A stretch of 64,000 nt of DNA. It comes from Pectinophora gossypiella. Lineage: Eukaryota; Arthropoda; Insecta; Lepidoptera; Gelechiidae. Positions 53,331 to 63,930 of the stretch are shown here, piece after piece. The stretch lies in contig NC_065427.1 of NCBI RefSeq assembly GCF_024362695.1, positions 186,001-250,000 on the forward strand, given 5' to 3'. Each line of letters opens with the position of its first letter. Positions within the stretch are counted from its first letter, which is position 1. A program made the position numbers and the translations under genes. Under the pieces are notes generated by a model. That model was not told where the DNA came from and ran no database searches. It saw only the letters and a list, made by a program, of their open reading frames with translations.

Positions 53331-53885
53331 CAAATATCTGGCTGGTCATTTTACACACTACAATTCGTCAAGCCTACTTGACATTAAAATATAGTAATAC
53401 GGGTCATAATCTGTCTCAAAAACGAATTCTGTGACATAATTCGCGAAAAGTTAAATGCCTCATAACCCACTAAGCTTGGAACAGATACAAAATAAGCCAT
53501 TAATAATAATACTGTTACACAAGTCAAGTTATTACGACAACAAGCAATGTATCTCACTTCCACCCCAATATTTTCCACACGTGTCTCGAGACGCATTAGT
53601 TCCAGTAGCTGGTCAGAACGTATACGGTCAGTAAGTCGACACTTTAGAGGGAACAATTAAGATGGCAGTGAGAGGGGTGCAATCTCCATGGCAGACAATA
53701 GCGTGTTAACAACGCTGACTTGTAGACAATACACTGGACTGGCTATCATTTCCATCTGACAGAAAGATAAATAATTGTGCCGTTTTGACCGCCCCTAGCA
53801 AAGGTTCGTTGTAACTATCACATTAAGGACTGGAGGTGCACGGTTACTGTGAGATTCGTACGGATTATTGTACGTATTTATTTAT

Positions 53886-54065
53886 TTTTTGACGTGACTT
53901 ATAGGTTTGCCTCAGATGGCATTGACTACTTGGGCGGAGAACTTAGGGATCTCACTAGATACAAAAATTTAAGACAATAAGCCTGAGGTGCAACGTCGGT
54001 GGGCGCGAACTTCGACTCAGGCCGTCGTCTTAAGGATCATATTTGAAATAAATAATCGACCCTTG
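53886..54065 (-). mobile_element. Jockey-like LINE 3' end, reverse
   Basis: Begins tttttgacgtgacttatagg, continues 'cagatggcattgactacttg', then 'gacaataagcctgaggtg' and 'actcaggccgtcgtctta'. Diverged copy of the 56200 family. Confidence 0.85.
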
Positions 54066-54974
54066 CTAGAGATAATCGACACATACATACGTTGATCATC
54101 TGTCCTAGTGTCTATGGTTCATCACCCATCTTGGACTTTATAGGTGGCTGCGAGTTGTAAAAGTGCCTGAAAATCGTTTATGATCCCAATTATGGGCTCC
54201 ATTAGTGAATCCGGGCGTGAGTTTATGTAGGTATATTTGCCAACATATCCAGAGTAAAGTACCTATATAGAAATCAGTGCGTGTCAAGCAGTAAGAGACA
54301 CGCTCGCGACATGCTCGTAGATGCATTCGGCGTGGCAGCGACAATGGTGCTGTTGTCGAGAGTCACGCGTCATGCGCGCATGGCCGCCCCTGGCACGACG
54401 CCATCGCCACGCAATCGAATAAAACTAATAGCCTGCGCACCCCATACAGCTCCCGTCGTGGAATGACTTCTTTTGTTTAAAACTGTATTTATGTCCATAT
54501 ATTTTGTAGTAAACGGGGTACCTAAATCTTACGTACTTAATTGTGACTTGAACTTACTACTGATAACTTAATGGAGCGATCGCAATAGTGGATTGATATC
54601 TTCTTCCGATATTACCTATTATCAAGTTACATCTTATTTATAAATTTTTGTAAAAAAAAATAGTAATTTGAAATAAAAATAATTATAGTTATAGATACGT
54701 AATAATTATTTGGTACGCTACTCGGCAAGAGATGGCGTTGTAAACACATTTTGCTATTTGTTTTTATTTTAGGTTTTGGCACAAGGTGAATTGGTCCTTA
54801 GTAATCATAATGTATTTTTTATTCATTTTCTGAATATTTCGATAAATACAAATATGATTCAACAATGATATATCTACCGAATGTAATATAACACGATTCA
54901 AGTTGCTGTTTCGGGTTCGTTTAACAAAAATCACAGGCTAAAATGACGTAAATATTCGAAAAATAAAATTATTC
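54066..54974. other. Intergenic, no gene recognised
   Basis: A GC-richer patch at 54285-54420 has a short unrecognised ORF; the remainder is AT-rich. Confidence 0.4.
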
Positions 54975-55135
54975 CGTGCTTCGGAGAGCACGTTAAGCCG
55001 TTGGTCCCGGCTAAAACACCTCCACCAACCCTCAGTGGAGCAGCGTGGTGGAGTATGCTGCATACCCCCTCCGGTTGATTGAAGGGAGGCCTGTGCCCAG
55101 CAGTGGGACGTATATAATATAGGCAGTTTATGTAA
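54975..55135 (+). mobile_element. SINE/LINE tail fragment
   Basis: tccgtgcttcggagagcacg, 'aagccgttggtcccggct', 'ggtggagtatgctgcatacc' and cccagcagtgggacgtatat in order; a truncated member of the SINE body family. Confidence 0.75.
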
Positions 55136-55189
55136 CTTACATATTATTATAACAACAGACCCTCTGACAAACTTTCGCCAATTTATTAT

Positions 55190-55385
55190 TACCTTTTAGG
55201 ATTATAAGTAGGTCCCGGGGAGAAACTAGGTCCTTGTTGTGTCGTGCGGACCGGGAATCGAACCCGCAACTCGTGCCGCAGCAATAATTCAAGGCGATGT
55301 TTCGCACAAGCAGAGATGATCCGAGGCGATTGTGATGGAAGCAAACAGCGGTTGACGATGATGACTGTATTGCGAAATGTCACAA
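55190..55385 (-). repeat. tRNA-like SINE remnant
   Basis: The reverse strand has the box-B-like gcgggttcgattcccggt (55251-55270) downstream of a poor box A. No cloverleaf can be drawn. Confidence 0.5.
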
Positions 55386-55479
55386 TGGAATTAATTGATT
55401 ATTACGGGTTTAAATTTAGCTGAAATAAGCAACACTACGTAACAATGTGAAGCGATACAAAAGCAAACTAAAAACTAAT

Positions 55480-55790
55480 CAACGCAATGGGAGATCGAAA
55501 ACGCGTGTCTCCCGCGAGGGCGTGCAGGCAGACGGTTTTGTTTCCTCTGTACTGCACAGGGGACTGCGGAAGGCGCGCGGGGCAGGTACGTAGCGTAGAC
55601 TCGTTCGCCGGGCGGCCGCGGTAAGTGCGCGGGTGCGCGCGGCGCATGCATGACCGTGCGCCGGCGCTGCGCGCCGCCCGGGCCAGCTAGTCACGCCACT
55701 CGTGACGTCAACCGCATAGCATGATCTGCGGTTGCCCAAGCTCATAGGCGGCAGCGGAAGAGGGCGCGTGTGGTTGGTCACCACAACCTA
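55480..55790 (+). promoter_or_regulatory. GC-rich island, possible promoter and first exon
   Basis: About 300 bases of GC-rich DNA in an AT-rich context, with CpG-rich runs such as cgccgggcggccgcg followed at about 55621 by a donor-like gtaagtgcg. This could be a non-coding first exon of a plus-strand host gene continuing beyond the window. No downstream exon was found. Confidence 0.3.
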
Positions 55791-55809
55791 ATAAGTAGAC
55801 TTCATTTAT

Positions 55810-56190
55810 TACTAGCTACGTATATTACCCGCGGCTTCAGTCGCGTTAAATTCGGGGTCATCGGTTCCCCTTTCCTAATGTACCAAAATCTAGCTTGAAA
55901 ACTGCGAAACATTCCATTTGAAGGGGATTGGGGCAGATTCCCACAAAAAACTGATGCACTATTTTTTTGTAGTCACAACAAATAAGTAGTCCGCATAGCA
56001 ATTTTTAGCTTTCATTTTAGGGGCTCATTTTAGGGAAGTGGGGGGTTAGAACAAGACAAAACATAGCCTATGTCACTCTCCATCCTTTTAACTATCTCCA
56101 TTTAAAAAATCACGTCAATTCGCCGGCCTGATTTGCCTAAGTCCAAGACGGACAAACAAACAGACACACACACACTTCCCCATTTATAAT
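55810..56190. repeat. Common lepidopteran repeat remnant
   Basis: cccgcggcttcagtcgcgtt, 'cctatgtcactctccatcct' and 'agacggacaaacaaacagac' are characteristic phrases of an abundant lepidopteran repeat; no coding content. Confidence 0.6.
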
Positions 56191-56199
56191 TCCCTCTCA

Positions 56200-56603
56200 A
56201 ATTCACCGTCTGCAGGTACTTAATACAAAATCGCTTCATGCGGAAAGCCACGGGAGCTCCGTGGTTCCTTCGCAATAAAAATCTGCACATTGACCTAGAT
56301 CTGCCAACCATTGCCCAATGGCTCAAATTAGCTTCCAAACGTTTTTTCGATTCTGCTCCGCACCACCCGAATCCCCTGGTAGTTGCGGCTTCCGAATACA
56401 TTCCGCTTAGGGACGGTACTGAAAAGTATCGGCGTCCGAAGGACGTAATATACGATCCCGACGACCCGATTACTCTAGCCATAGAGGCAGCCAAACAGCT
56501 CGCGACACCCAACATTTCAGGACCCCGATACCGACCCCGCCGGCGTGGTCGACGATTTCCCTCATTCAGCGCTTATCGCTATCGACCCACTAGGGTCGAT
56601 TAA
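56200..56603 (+). pseudogene. Jockey-like ORF2 C-terminal end
   Basis: The frame reads QNRFMRKATGAPWFLRN, then DLPTIAQWLKLASKRFFDSA and HHPNPLVV. GAPWF-RN and HPNPL are typical of the C-terminal end of Jockey-clade ORF2. The tail (PRYRPRRRGRRFPS) is basic. The start of the ORF track frame at 56238 is an internal methionine; the fragment begins upstream without its own start. All catalytic domains are missing. Confidence 0.9.
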
Positions 56604-56790
56604 TTCTTTCAAATATTTTTCCTCCCAGACGACGCCCTGAGCCGAGGTTCGCGCCCAACTGGGCATCCTCAGGCCTGTTGTCTTAAACGTTGTACCGGGT
56701 GAGAGCCTTCAGCGCTCCCCATTTGTCCGGCCAAGTAGTTAATGCCATCTGCGACAAATCTACAATAAGTCACGTCAAAAAAAAAAACAT
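56200..56790 (+). mobile_element. Truncated Jockey-like LINE with poly(A)
   Basis: The best copy of the window's main LINE family. It holds the last about 130 codons of ORF2, a 3' UTR of about 190 bases and a poly(A) run at 56778-56788. Copies of the 3' UTR are found at about ten other places. Confidence 0.92.
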
Positions 56791-57032
56791 TTATAATATC
56801 CTGTTTTTTTTTTGTTTATAATATTAGTATGGATAATATTCCTGTTTTTCTCATTTTTCGTTTTTATTTTTTTACTCAACCAACACGACTAGCTTTGTTT
56901 CATCTAAATCGTTAGTCTAGAAAGAGTTTGTCTATGAATAAAAAAACCTAGCATTTTCTTTAATACAAATAAGTATGCACAATTATAGCATAAGTGATTT
57001 GTGTTTTTATATAGCACCCACCCGTGCTTAGG

Positions 57033-57312
57033 TAGACTCACAAAGAGAAAATTTAAATCTAAAATAAAACCCGACTCAGACGGGACTACAACCCGTAGCT
57101 CTTCTCAAGCCGGGACGTTGTTAACCATTACACCACCGGGCCCTCCACCTATGCGAAATTCTTTCGATCTATGTATCGTCATAAAGCCGACGCCTCCGGC
57201 CAAGTAGTTAATGCCATTTGCGGAAAATCTACAATAAGTCACGTCAAAAAAAAAAAACAATTCAGGCGCGCCGGCCGGATTTTTTTTTAATTTAAATTTT
57301 CTCTTTGTGAAT
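57033..57312. mobile_element. tRNA-like foldback, second copy, with LINE inserted
   Basis: Outer ends cacaaagagaaaatttaaat (57039) and atttaaattttctctttgtg (57291) are inverse copies. The left arm contains the tRNA-like block (actcagacgggactacaacc to 'gttaaccattacaccacc') of 5422-5733. The right arm is largely replaced by a 65-bp LINE end at 57197-57258. Confidence 0.7.
57197..57258 (+). mobile_element. Minimal Jockey-like LINE end, 62 bp
   Basis: ccggccaagtagttaatgcc to ataagtcacgtcaaaaaaaa; same 5' break point as 39590 and 51327. Confidence 0.88.
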
Positions 57313-57369
57313 TATAGCATAGTAGTATACAAGGATTAACATATAAAAGGTTTCGAAACGAATCAATTC

Positions 57370-57475
57370 TTCTTCTATCGTGTGGGTTGTGAGGTGGAGT
57401 ACCAACCTCATCAACCCTGGTGTCAGGGTTACTATTGAGCCGCCAAAGGCCTGTGACATGGCTCAATGGCTCAGA
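57370..57475 (-). mobile_element. SINE tail, reverse
   Basis: cttctatcgtgtgggttgtg, 'cctcatcaaccctggtgtca' and tattgagccgccaaaggcct are the reverse of 16480-16560. Confidence 0.8.
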
Positions 57476-57784
57476 CTTAGTAATTTTATTAATTTATTTT
57501 TTATGAAAAACAAATGTGAATTTTTTTATCTACTTATACTAAAAAAAAAAACACGGGGTAATTTTTAGAGACTGATCAGCATAAAGAAAAATCCTTAAAA
57601 CGAAATTAGGTTCGTAAGTCCCAATATAATATTATCACACTTTATTATTTTTAGATTACATTACATTTGAATTTAATGACATTTGGGTTGAATTATCTGT
57701 ACCCTGTAGAAAACACGGAATTATATTGTGAAATAAATAGTGTTGATAATACAATTAAAAGCAACCGTCTGGTATAGAAATCTC

Positions 57785-57875
57785 CATAAAAACGAATTCG
57801 GAAATCGGTAATCGGAATTCGGAATTGCTTAATCGGAAATCGGAAATCCATAATCGGTACCTAATAGGTAATTGG
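57785..57875. repeat. Short tandem 'aatcgga' repeat
   Basis: cggaaatcggtaatcggaat and further variants repeat about nine times. Confidence 0.75.
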
Positions 57876-58184
57876 AATAGTCAGAAATACATCCATCGCA
57901 TACAAGTATCAGTTTCACATTGACAATCAGAATTAGAATAACCTTTACTTTCCGCTTTGAAAGCCTATAGAAATAGAAATAGAAATACTCTTTACTTATC
58001 TATTTATTTTTTATACCAATATGTCACGCGAGCATATGCGAGGTTGACGAATAGAATAGGAGTTTCTGTCACATTTTTAACGCATATGAAATGCTACTTC
58101 ATCCAGTTCATCACTGTCTGGAATGTATACGAGTAGGGCCTCCGGGCGTTTTCCGCTCAGAAATCCTACTCCAGTTCGTCTCGG
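57876..58184. other. Intergenic, no gene recognised
   Basis: No coding or repeat signature that I can support. Confidence 0.4.
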
Positions 58185-58335
58185 CTCAGAGGCTACTATT
58201 TACTTAAGTAAGAAGGTAGGTATGTAGATGTCAATTGTTACATGAGCCATGTCAGCCTTTGGCGGTTCAATAACAACCCTGATGCCGGTTGGGAAGTCGG
58301 TTATTGATCTGACAACCCACACGAGAAAAAGATTT
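58185..58335 (+). mobile_element. SINE tail fragment
   Basis: 'catgagccatgtcagccttt', 'ggttcaataacaaccctgat' and 'ctgacaacccacacgag' follow the SINE tail at 16460-16560. Confidence 0.75.
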
Positions 58336-59139
58336 GAAACTAAATACATAATAATGTTATAATTTCCTCATGCCTGTTTATAATAGACATAACCCTTCCC
58401 CTATTTAAAGGATTTCGACGCCCTTTTATCGTCTTCAACGAAAACAAAAACATGCTGGTGATGCAAATGAAATACGAAAGAGATCAAAATCCGGTAAATT
58501 GAGTCGTTCAAAACACATATCTGACGGTCGCGGGAGAAATATGACGAGATAGCGCGGGCACCGTGATATAATATCGGCGCGCGACGACGTAAACACGCCC
58601 CGAGTATCTACCTATGTGAGTGGGTGTCTGCTGACAACGTCTCATATCCTTGTTATGCTATGTATTGTTTGTTTAGGTTTGTCTACGCAAGTCTGTAAAG
58701 TTCAAAGACGCAAAGGTAAGCTTAAGGATAAAATAAGTATCCGTACTTAATACCTACTTATTTAGAATAAAATCAAATATCCTTTATTGTACACAAACAA
58801 AACATACAAACATTTATAAAACGACAAAAATAATAATAGTTTTTATAATCAGAATTACAAAACTAAAGAGAGTTATAGTTAGCAATTGACTTGTATTAAA
58901 TAATAAACAAGCCTCTTTTACCTTTGTAAACGTAGTATATTTTCTTACTGGATTAGTTAGGTAAGTACCTACCAATACTTACAATTCAATTTTCTTACAC
59001 CTCCGATGAACCGTAATCTTTATAGGGACCTACATAAGAACCTGCTCAACTAATGATATTGAACTCATTTTCTACAGATATTAATTCATAAGTAGGTAGT
59101 ACGTATTTAGATTGAAATTCCCAGTAAGTTTATTTATTT
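58336..59139. other. Intergenic, no gene recognised
   Basis: A GC-richer patch at 58520-58600 (atcggcgcgcgacgacgtaa) may be regulatory; nothing else seen. Confidence 0.4.
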
Positions 59140-59350
59140 CTTTGTGGCCTCCTGTAGCCTAAACGGCTTGATGGATTTTGATGTATGAGGTATCGTTAGA
59201 TTCGTCTTGATCACGGGAGTGTCATAAGGTACAAAGCTAAATGCCCCCTTGTGTTTGTTAGGATCATCAGGTATAAACTGCAAGGAACCCCCTTGAATCT
59301 GGTCGTCATCGTAGAACTTTCAAATGGTACTTACATAATAATCCACAAAA
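59140..59350 (+). repeat. Dispersed repeat, 'cctgtagcctaaacggctt' family
   Basis: Second copy of the repeat at 44450-44760, with a different centre. Confidence 0.72.
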
Positions 59351-60615
59351 ATTTAATCAATAAACAAAAGCAACTAAAAAGTTATTATAAATAAAAATAA
59401 TAATATTACGAACAATAAAAAATTCCGACAGCACACTAAAAAGTGGAAAACAAGCTAAGTATTCTTATGTACTTACCTACTGTATAAGAACTTCCAATCA
59501 TATTTATTATGGGATATTATTAATTTATACAACAATATAAGAATATTGTTTAATCAAATGCTAAAACCAAGTTATGGAATACCGTTTAAACAATATAAAT
59601 TGCACTACGAAATGTGTTCGTAATCGATAAATACTTAAAAAACTAAATTCCATAATTATAAGTACTTATTTCAAACGCTCGTTTATATTCAGTCATCACA
59701 CACTCGATCGTACTGGCGAACAAGTCACAGTGTGGTGTTTTATACACCTACTTCACCTTCCTCAACTGTACGACCTAGCTTGTTATTGAATAAGTTATAG
59801 CGTTAACGTCAAGGCAGAGACACAAACGAGTCTATCTCAATGTAACAACTTGTAAGAGCGCTAAATCAGCGCGAAGTGTTCGGCGTACATATATCATACT
59901 AATGCCGTTGTTTTGCCGGGACGCGAGCAAAACACCACGCCTCAACTGCCATGCTAGCGTTTAATAGCTTCCTCTTTAAAAAGTTTTTTGAACGAAAATA
60001 TGTAGTAGGAGATCAGCAATGTTTAAGTGGTAAGCTAAATGTTCTATTAGTTAGGTAGATAAGCAGACAAAAGAAGTAAAAAAAAGGAGAAGTAAAGTGG
60101 AAGTGAAGAAGTCTGTTTTTTGTTTGTGTGTGCAAAATGTTCATTCATTCATTCATTTCATTAAGTCAAATGACTCCAAGTGGGAATTATTGCCAATTGG
60201 GTATGTAAGGTATTTTTAAAGGCACGTAAGTAGGTAGGTACTTCATCATCATATTATAAAAAAAAACTAATTTTAATATTGACATTTTGTTAGGGTAGGG
60301 TTGCCCAAACTGTGGGCTGTACCTAAGAGTAAGTACTTCAGGCCCAATAAGATAGATTACAAATAACATTTTGTTAATTTGTTGTTTTCTTAATTAATAA
60401 ACATGATGGGGGTTAGGGGTCCTCATTATTATTGAAATTAAGTAAGTATTTCATTTTGTTAACTGCACACTCGTAGGACACCTTATCTTAGTGATGACCA
60501 CAGATTATATTAAATTGTATTTATTATAAATGGCTTTGACTTAGTATCGAGAATTTGGGTAAACAGATTACCTTTAGAGGTTACATGAAGGACAAATAAA
60601 TACTTACACGATTTA
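59351..60615. other. AT-rich intergenic, no gene recognised
   Basis: No coding or repeat signature that I can support. Confidence 0.5.
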
Positions 60616-60861
60616 TCTATAATATAAAAATGAATCGCAAAATGTGTTGGTAAGCGCATAACTCGACAACGCCTGGACCAATTTTGCCAATTCTTTTTTT
60701 TAAATGTTTGTTGAAATCCAATGATGGTTTTTACAGCGAGAAAAAATCGAATGTTGGCCGAAAAAACCCTAGGCTGATGATGATGATGATGATATTTAAA
60801 AATTGAAATTCAATCATATCTATTAACTTTCTGACAGGACGAAGTCTGTCGGGTCCGCTAG
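60616..60861 (+). mobile_element. Short non-autonomous Helitron (Lep1-like)
   Basis: A 246-bp element that starts TCTATAATATAAAAATGAAT after an A and ends CTAG before a T, the A/T insertion typical of Helitrons. A hairpin (gaca-g-gac/gtc-tgtc, 60833-60850) lies 7 bases before the CTAG end. No target duplication is expected. It contains a (gat)n run at 60777-60791. Similar short CTAG-ended Helitrons are widespread in Lepidoptera. Confidence 0.82.
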
Positions 60862-61038
60862 TTGTTAAAAAAAACACCAAAAAGCTGATTAAGAAATGGT
60901 TTTAGAATTAGCGTAAGTAACTATTTTTCCCTTACATACCGAATTCCTACTTTGGCTTATTAAAATGCTAATCTTTAAGCATATTCAAATACTGTAACCC
61001 GGACATCTCGGCCGGACCAGGGGGCCTACCGGCTAATT

Positions 61039-61088
61039 CGCCGAACTTCGGCGACTTGAAAACGATTCAGATAAATCGAAGTTCGGCG
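61039..61088. repeat. 12-bp perfect inverted repeat
   Basis: cgccgaacttcg (61039-61050) pairs with cgaagttcggcg (61077-61088) around a 26-base loop; probably the arm of an old foldback element. Confidence 0.85.
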
Positions 61089-61557
61089 TTTGGTACCGGG
61101 TAATTTCCGATGTTCACAGATACCTACTCGAAAATTCAGCCTCTTCAATATTATGCAGTCGAACGCTCTAACCATAGAAACTTTTAAATATCAAACACTG
61201 TAAGTAATTGAATTTATTGGATGATTAAATAAATAGAAATTAGGTACAAAAAGTACTAAATATTCATACTTTAGTAAATTAACATTGCGAGGGCACTAAA
61301 GATACGTATGACTCTCAAACCACAATTTATACAAAAAAAAAACAAACGTTATCAAACAATATCAGTGGAATGACGCCTTTGGGTGAATTTCAACAAGTCT
61401 CATTTTTTTATCATTTCGGTGAGATTTTTTATTTTAATACTTTTCTTCACATATTTGACGACAAATAAAACTTTAACCTATTTTGAATTATGTGCGTGAG
61501 TGGGCCTGGGCATCAAATACGATCGAAACTTACTGAGATATTTAAAATTGAATTTTT

Positions 61558-61680
61558 ATGAGTCCACTGAAATGATAAGTACCCACTGAAATGATATAAA
61601 TATACACCGAAATGATATAAATGTACACTGAAATGATAATGAGTCCACTGAAATGAAATTAACCCACGGAAATGATACAG
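61558..61680. repeat. Imperfect tandem 'cactgaaatgata' repeat
   Basis: The phrase occurs about six times at 18-26-base steps (ccactgaaatgataagtacc and variants). Confidence 0.85.
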
Positions 61681-61946
61681 TCAAGAAAAATTGTGCTGCT
61701 TAGCTAGGGTTCCGTACAAAGTGAAGTTCGATTTATACATAAATAGCCTATACAGGGTGTAACGGAAGGGGGGTATCAAGCCGAAAGGGGACAAAACTAT
61801 ACCTTATGTAGATCTTATCTGCAAAATTTCAATTAAAAAAAAACACTTTTGATATTTTTTTCAATTTCAGTTAAAAAAATATTTTAATATTTCCAGCATG
61901 TAAAAAACACGGCACAGCACTATTGAGGTCACTGTTCTTAATCCAC

Positions 61947-62445
61947 TCAAATATTGGCACTACACAAATCTCCTAGCGCGTCCTGGTCGCCTGGTACTCG
62001 CGGCGCTCGCACGGCCGCGATAGGTACGAAATTCGAGCGGGCGGCGGCTTTGGCGGCAACGTCAAAAGGAGTCGGCGACCGATTGGAACAATCCGAGTCG
62101 GCGGCACGTCGGCGACTGTAACAAACAAGAATGACACTAAAGCATCTAATAATTGGAGTCATTTTGCTTTGACAACTATTCTCACATTATTTTATGACGT
62201 GTAAAATAAGTTAAAATTACCTACTTGTTTAGGTAAGGTATTTAATTTAATAGTAAATAGGAAAAAAAAGTGTGAAAGTGTGGGTAAGTAGGTAGGTAAT
62301 TAATAATTAGACTTACGTTTTACAAGAAAGGTTCGAAATGTCGTCATCCCCGTTCGATGCACAGACCTGCCGCTTCATCTGTCCACAACACTTTCGAAGC
62401 AAAGTCTGGTGAGCACTTGAACTCGGTACCATTCTCAGAATGCCA
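61947..62445 (-). other. Spliced open frame derived partly from transposase
   Basis: An ATG near 62431 opens a frame (MVPSSSAHQTLLRKCCGQMK) that overlaps the transposase remnant in a different frame. It runs to a donor (gtaagt at about 62312-62317) and joins in phase across the acceptor tttgttacag (about 62120) to a frame ending at 61947 (ADSDCSNRSPTPFDVAAKAA). Two good splice sites with matching phase are suggestive, but no homology supports the protein. Confidence 0.3.
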
Positions 62446-62800
62446 CACGAGGTAAATAATCAGCAGGAATTAGCTCGGGCGTACGTTGCATGTGGTAAGG
62501 TTCGCGTGGTAGTCCTTGGGTTGGCTGCACGGCTAGTACGGCTTCTTCAAACTCCGGATCACGGGTCGCCGAGCGGCCAGTCTCGGATGACGCGTGGAAA
62601 GAGCCCGTTAAATGCAGTAGGCGATTGACTATTTTCCTGAAGCAATGCAGTGAAGGCAGTTGCCTGGCTTCATCAGCTGGTCTACCTTCTATGAATCGCT
62701 GATACAAGTTCCGTGCTTCACTTAAGTTGCCATCGCCGGCACCCACACACATCATCATTTCATAATAACCTACATTACTCAAAGACACCTCGAACTATCA
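62330..62800 (-). pseudogene. DUF4817-type transposase remnant
   Basis: The frame 62435-62788 reads EARNLYQRFIEGRPADEARQ, LHLTGSFHASSETGRSATRD, PEFEEAVLAVQ and LIPADYLPRVAF. This matches the helix-turn-helix DUF4817 region found in transposases with a DDE_3-like catalytic part. After a stop and shift at 62434 the next segment reads SPDFASKVLWTDEA, the start of the catalytic domain with its first aspartate. The remainder is missing. A 'tacagggtgtaacggaagg' end-like sequence at 61751 may be the left end of the element. Confidence 0.75.
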
Positions 62801-62830
62801 CTGATCACAGTTATCACAACAAATCCAAAT

Positions 62831-63184
62831 TTCGAACTTCACTCCACAGATAGTAAACAAGCACTGACAAACAATTTGACAGTTTACTTTCGTGTGCATG
62901 TTTCTATCTCTTTCGACTGCTAGTATCCTGGTACTTAAGGGTATGTTATTTCTTTGTGCGCAATAAAATATTTTTATGGTATTGTTTGAATGTATGAATG
63001 TATTGTATTTTATGAAAGTAGGTACGTATTTTACTTTGAACCAAGAAAAGTAAAAAAGTCGTTTATCTAATAAGGATCACCCGCGCTCACACTCTGGCAC
63101 TAACACAGAATTGCCACGTTTCTTCGCAAATATCCCGCGCAATAGCAGAAGGCGAAATTAATCTGTCAATAATAAGACATACTA
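62831..63184. other. Intergenic, no gene recognised
   Basis: No coding or repeat signature that I can support. Confidence 0.4.
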
Positions 63185-63435
63185 TCACTCTGCCCGTATC
63201 CCTAATGGGGTGGGCAGAGTCACAAGAACATCCCATTAGCGGTACGAGCATGATAATTATTTATGTACCTATGTTATGATTACTTGTGGCTCTGTCTGCC
63301 CCATAAGAGATAAAGGCGTGATATTATGTATGTATGTTTGGTACGGGCATGTAGCGATACGAGCGTGTAGTGGTAAGTGAAATTCCGCAGTCTCTGCCTA
63401 CTCCAATGGGAAAAAGGCGTGATGTTATTGTTCAC
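63185..63435. repeat. Dispersed 'ctgcccaccccattgg' repeat
   Basis: 'ctctgcccgtatccctaatg', gggtgggcagagtcacaaga, 'cttgtggctctgtctgcccc' and gtctctgcctactccaatgg: two opposed arms of the family seen at 51060 and 51600. Confidence 0.65.
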
Positions 63436-63544
63436 TGTTGGATAATACACGACTACAATTAAGGAAAAAAAATACAAAAAAAAAAAATATTTTTTATCAT
63501 GGTTAATGATAACTTTCCCTTAACAGCACCGCCATTTTGAATTT

Positions 63545-63930
63545 CGGGTGCACTAGGGCTTGCCGATCAAAAAATGACTATCGATAATCTATCCCGACCG
63601 AGAGTCGATCGATAGCAAGACTATTGATAACTCGGAAAGTGGGAACATTTTCGATTTTATTACCTAAGTGCAATACAATCGATAGTATCGTTGCGGATTA
63701 ATAACAAACTATCGATAATTTTGCCCTCAGTCAGTAGTATTGCTACACTCCGATAGTATGGTTATTTTGAGTGGGCTGATTGTCTAAACTGAATTTCAAT
63801 AACTCAAAAGTCCATGGATTTAGATTTTTTGAAAAGCTATTTTTTTATTTCTACCAATCAAAATCGTAGTTGAAAATGATTATGATCGATAATCGATACT
63901 GAACTATCGATAGTTTGAAACACTAGCGTG
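63545..63930. repeat. TATCGATA-rich repeat
   Basis: Contains about seven ctatcgata/atcgat words (63588, 63605, 63678, 63709, 63884, 63893, 63906) and ends that look partly inverse (cactagggcttgcc at 63549; gaaacactagcgtgc at 63917). It is probably a hAT-like MITE. The same word is the DRE motif of insect promoters, so a regulatory role cannot be excluded. Confidence 0.5.
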
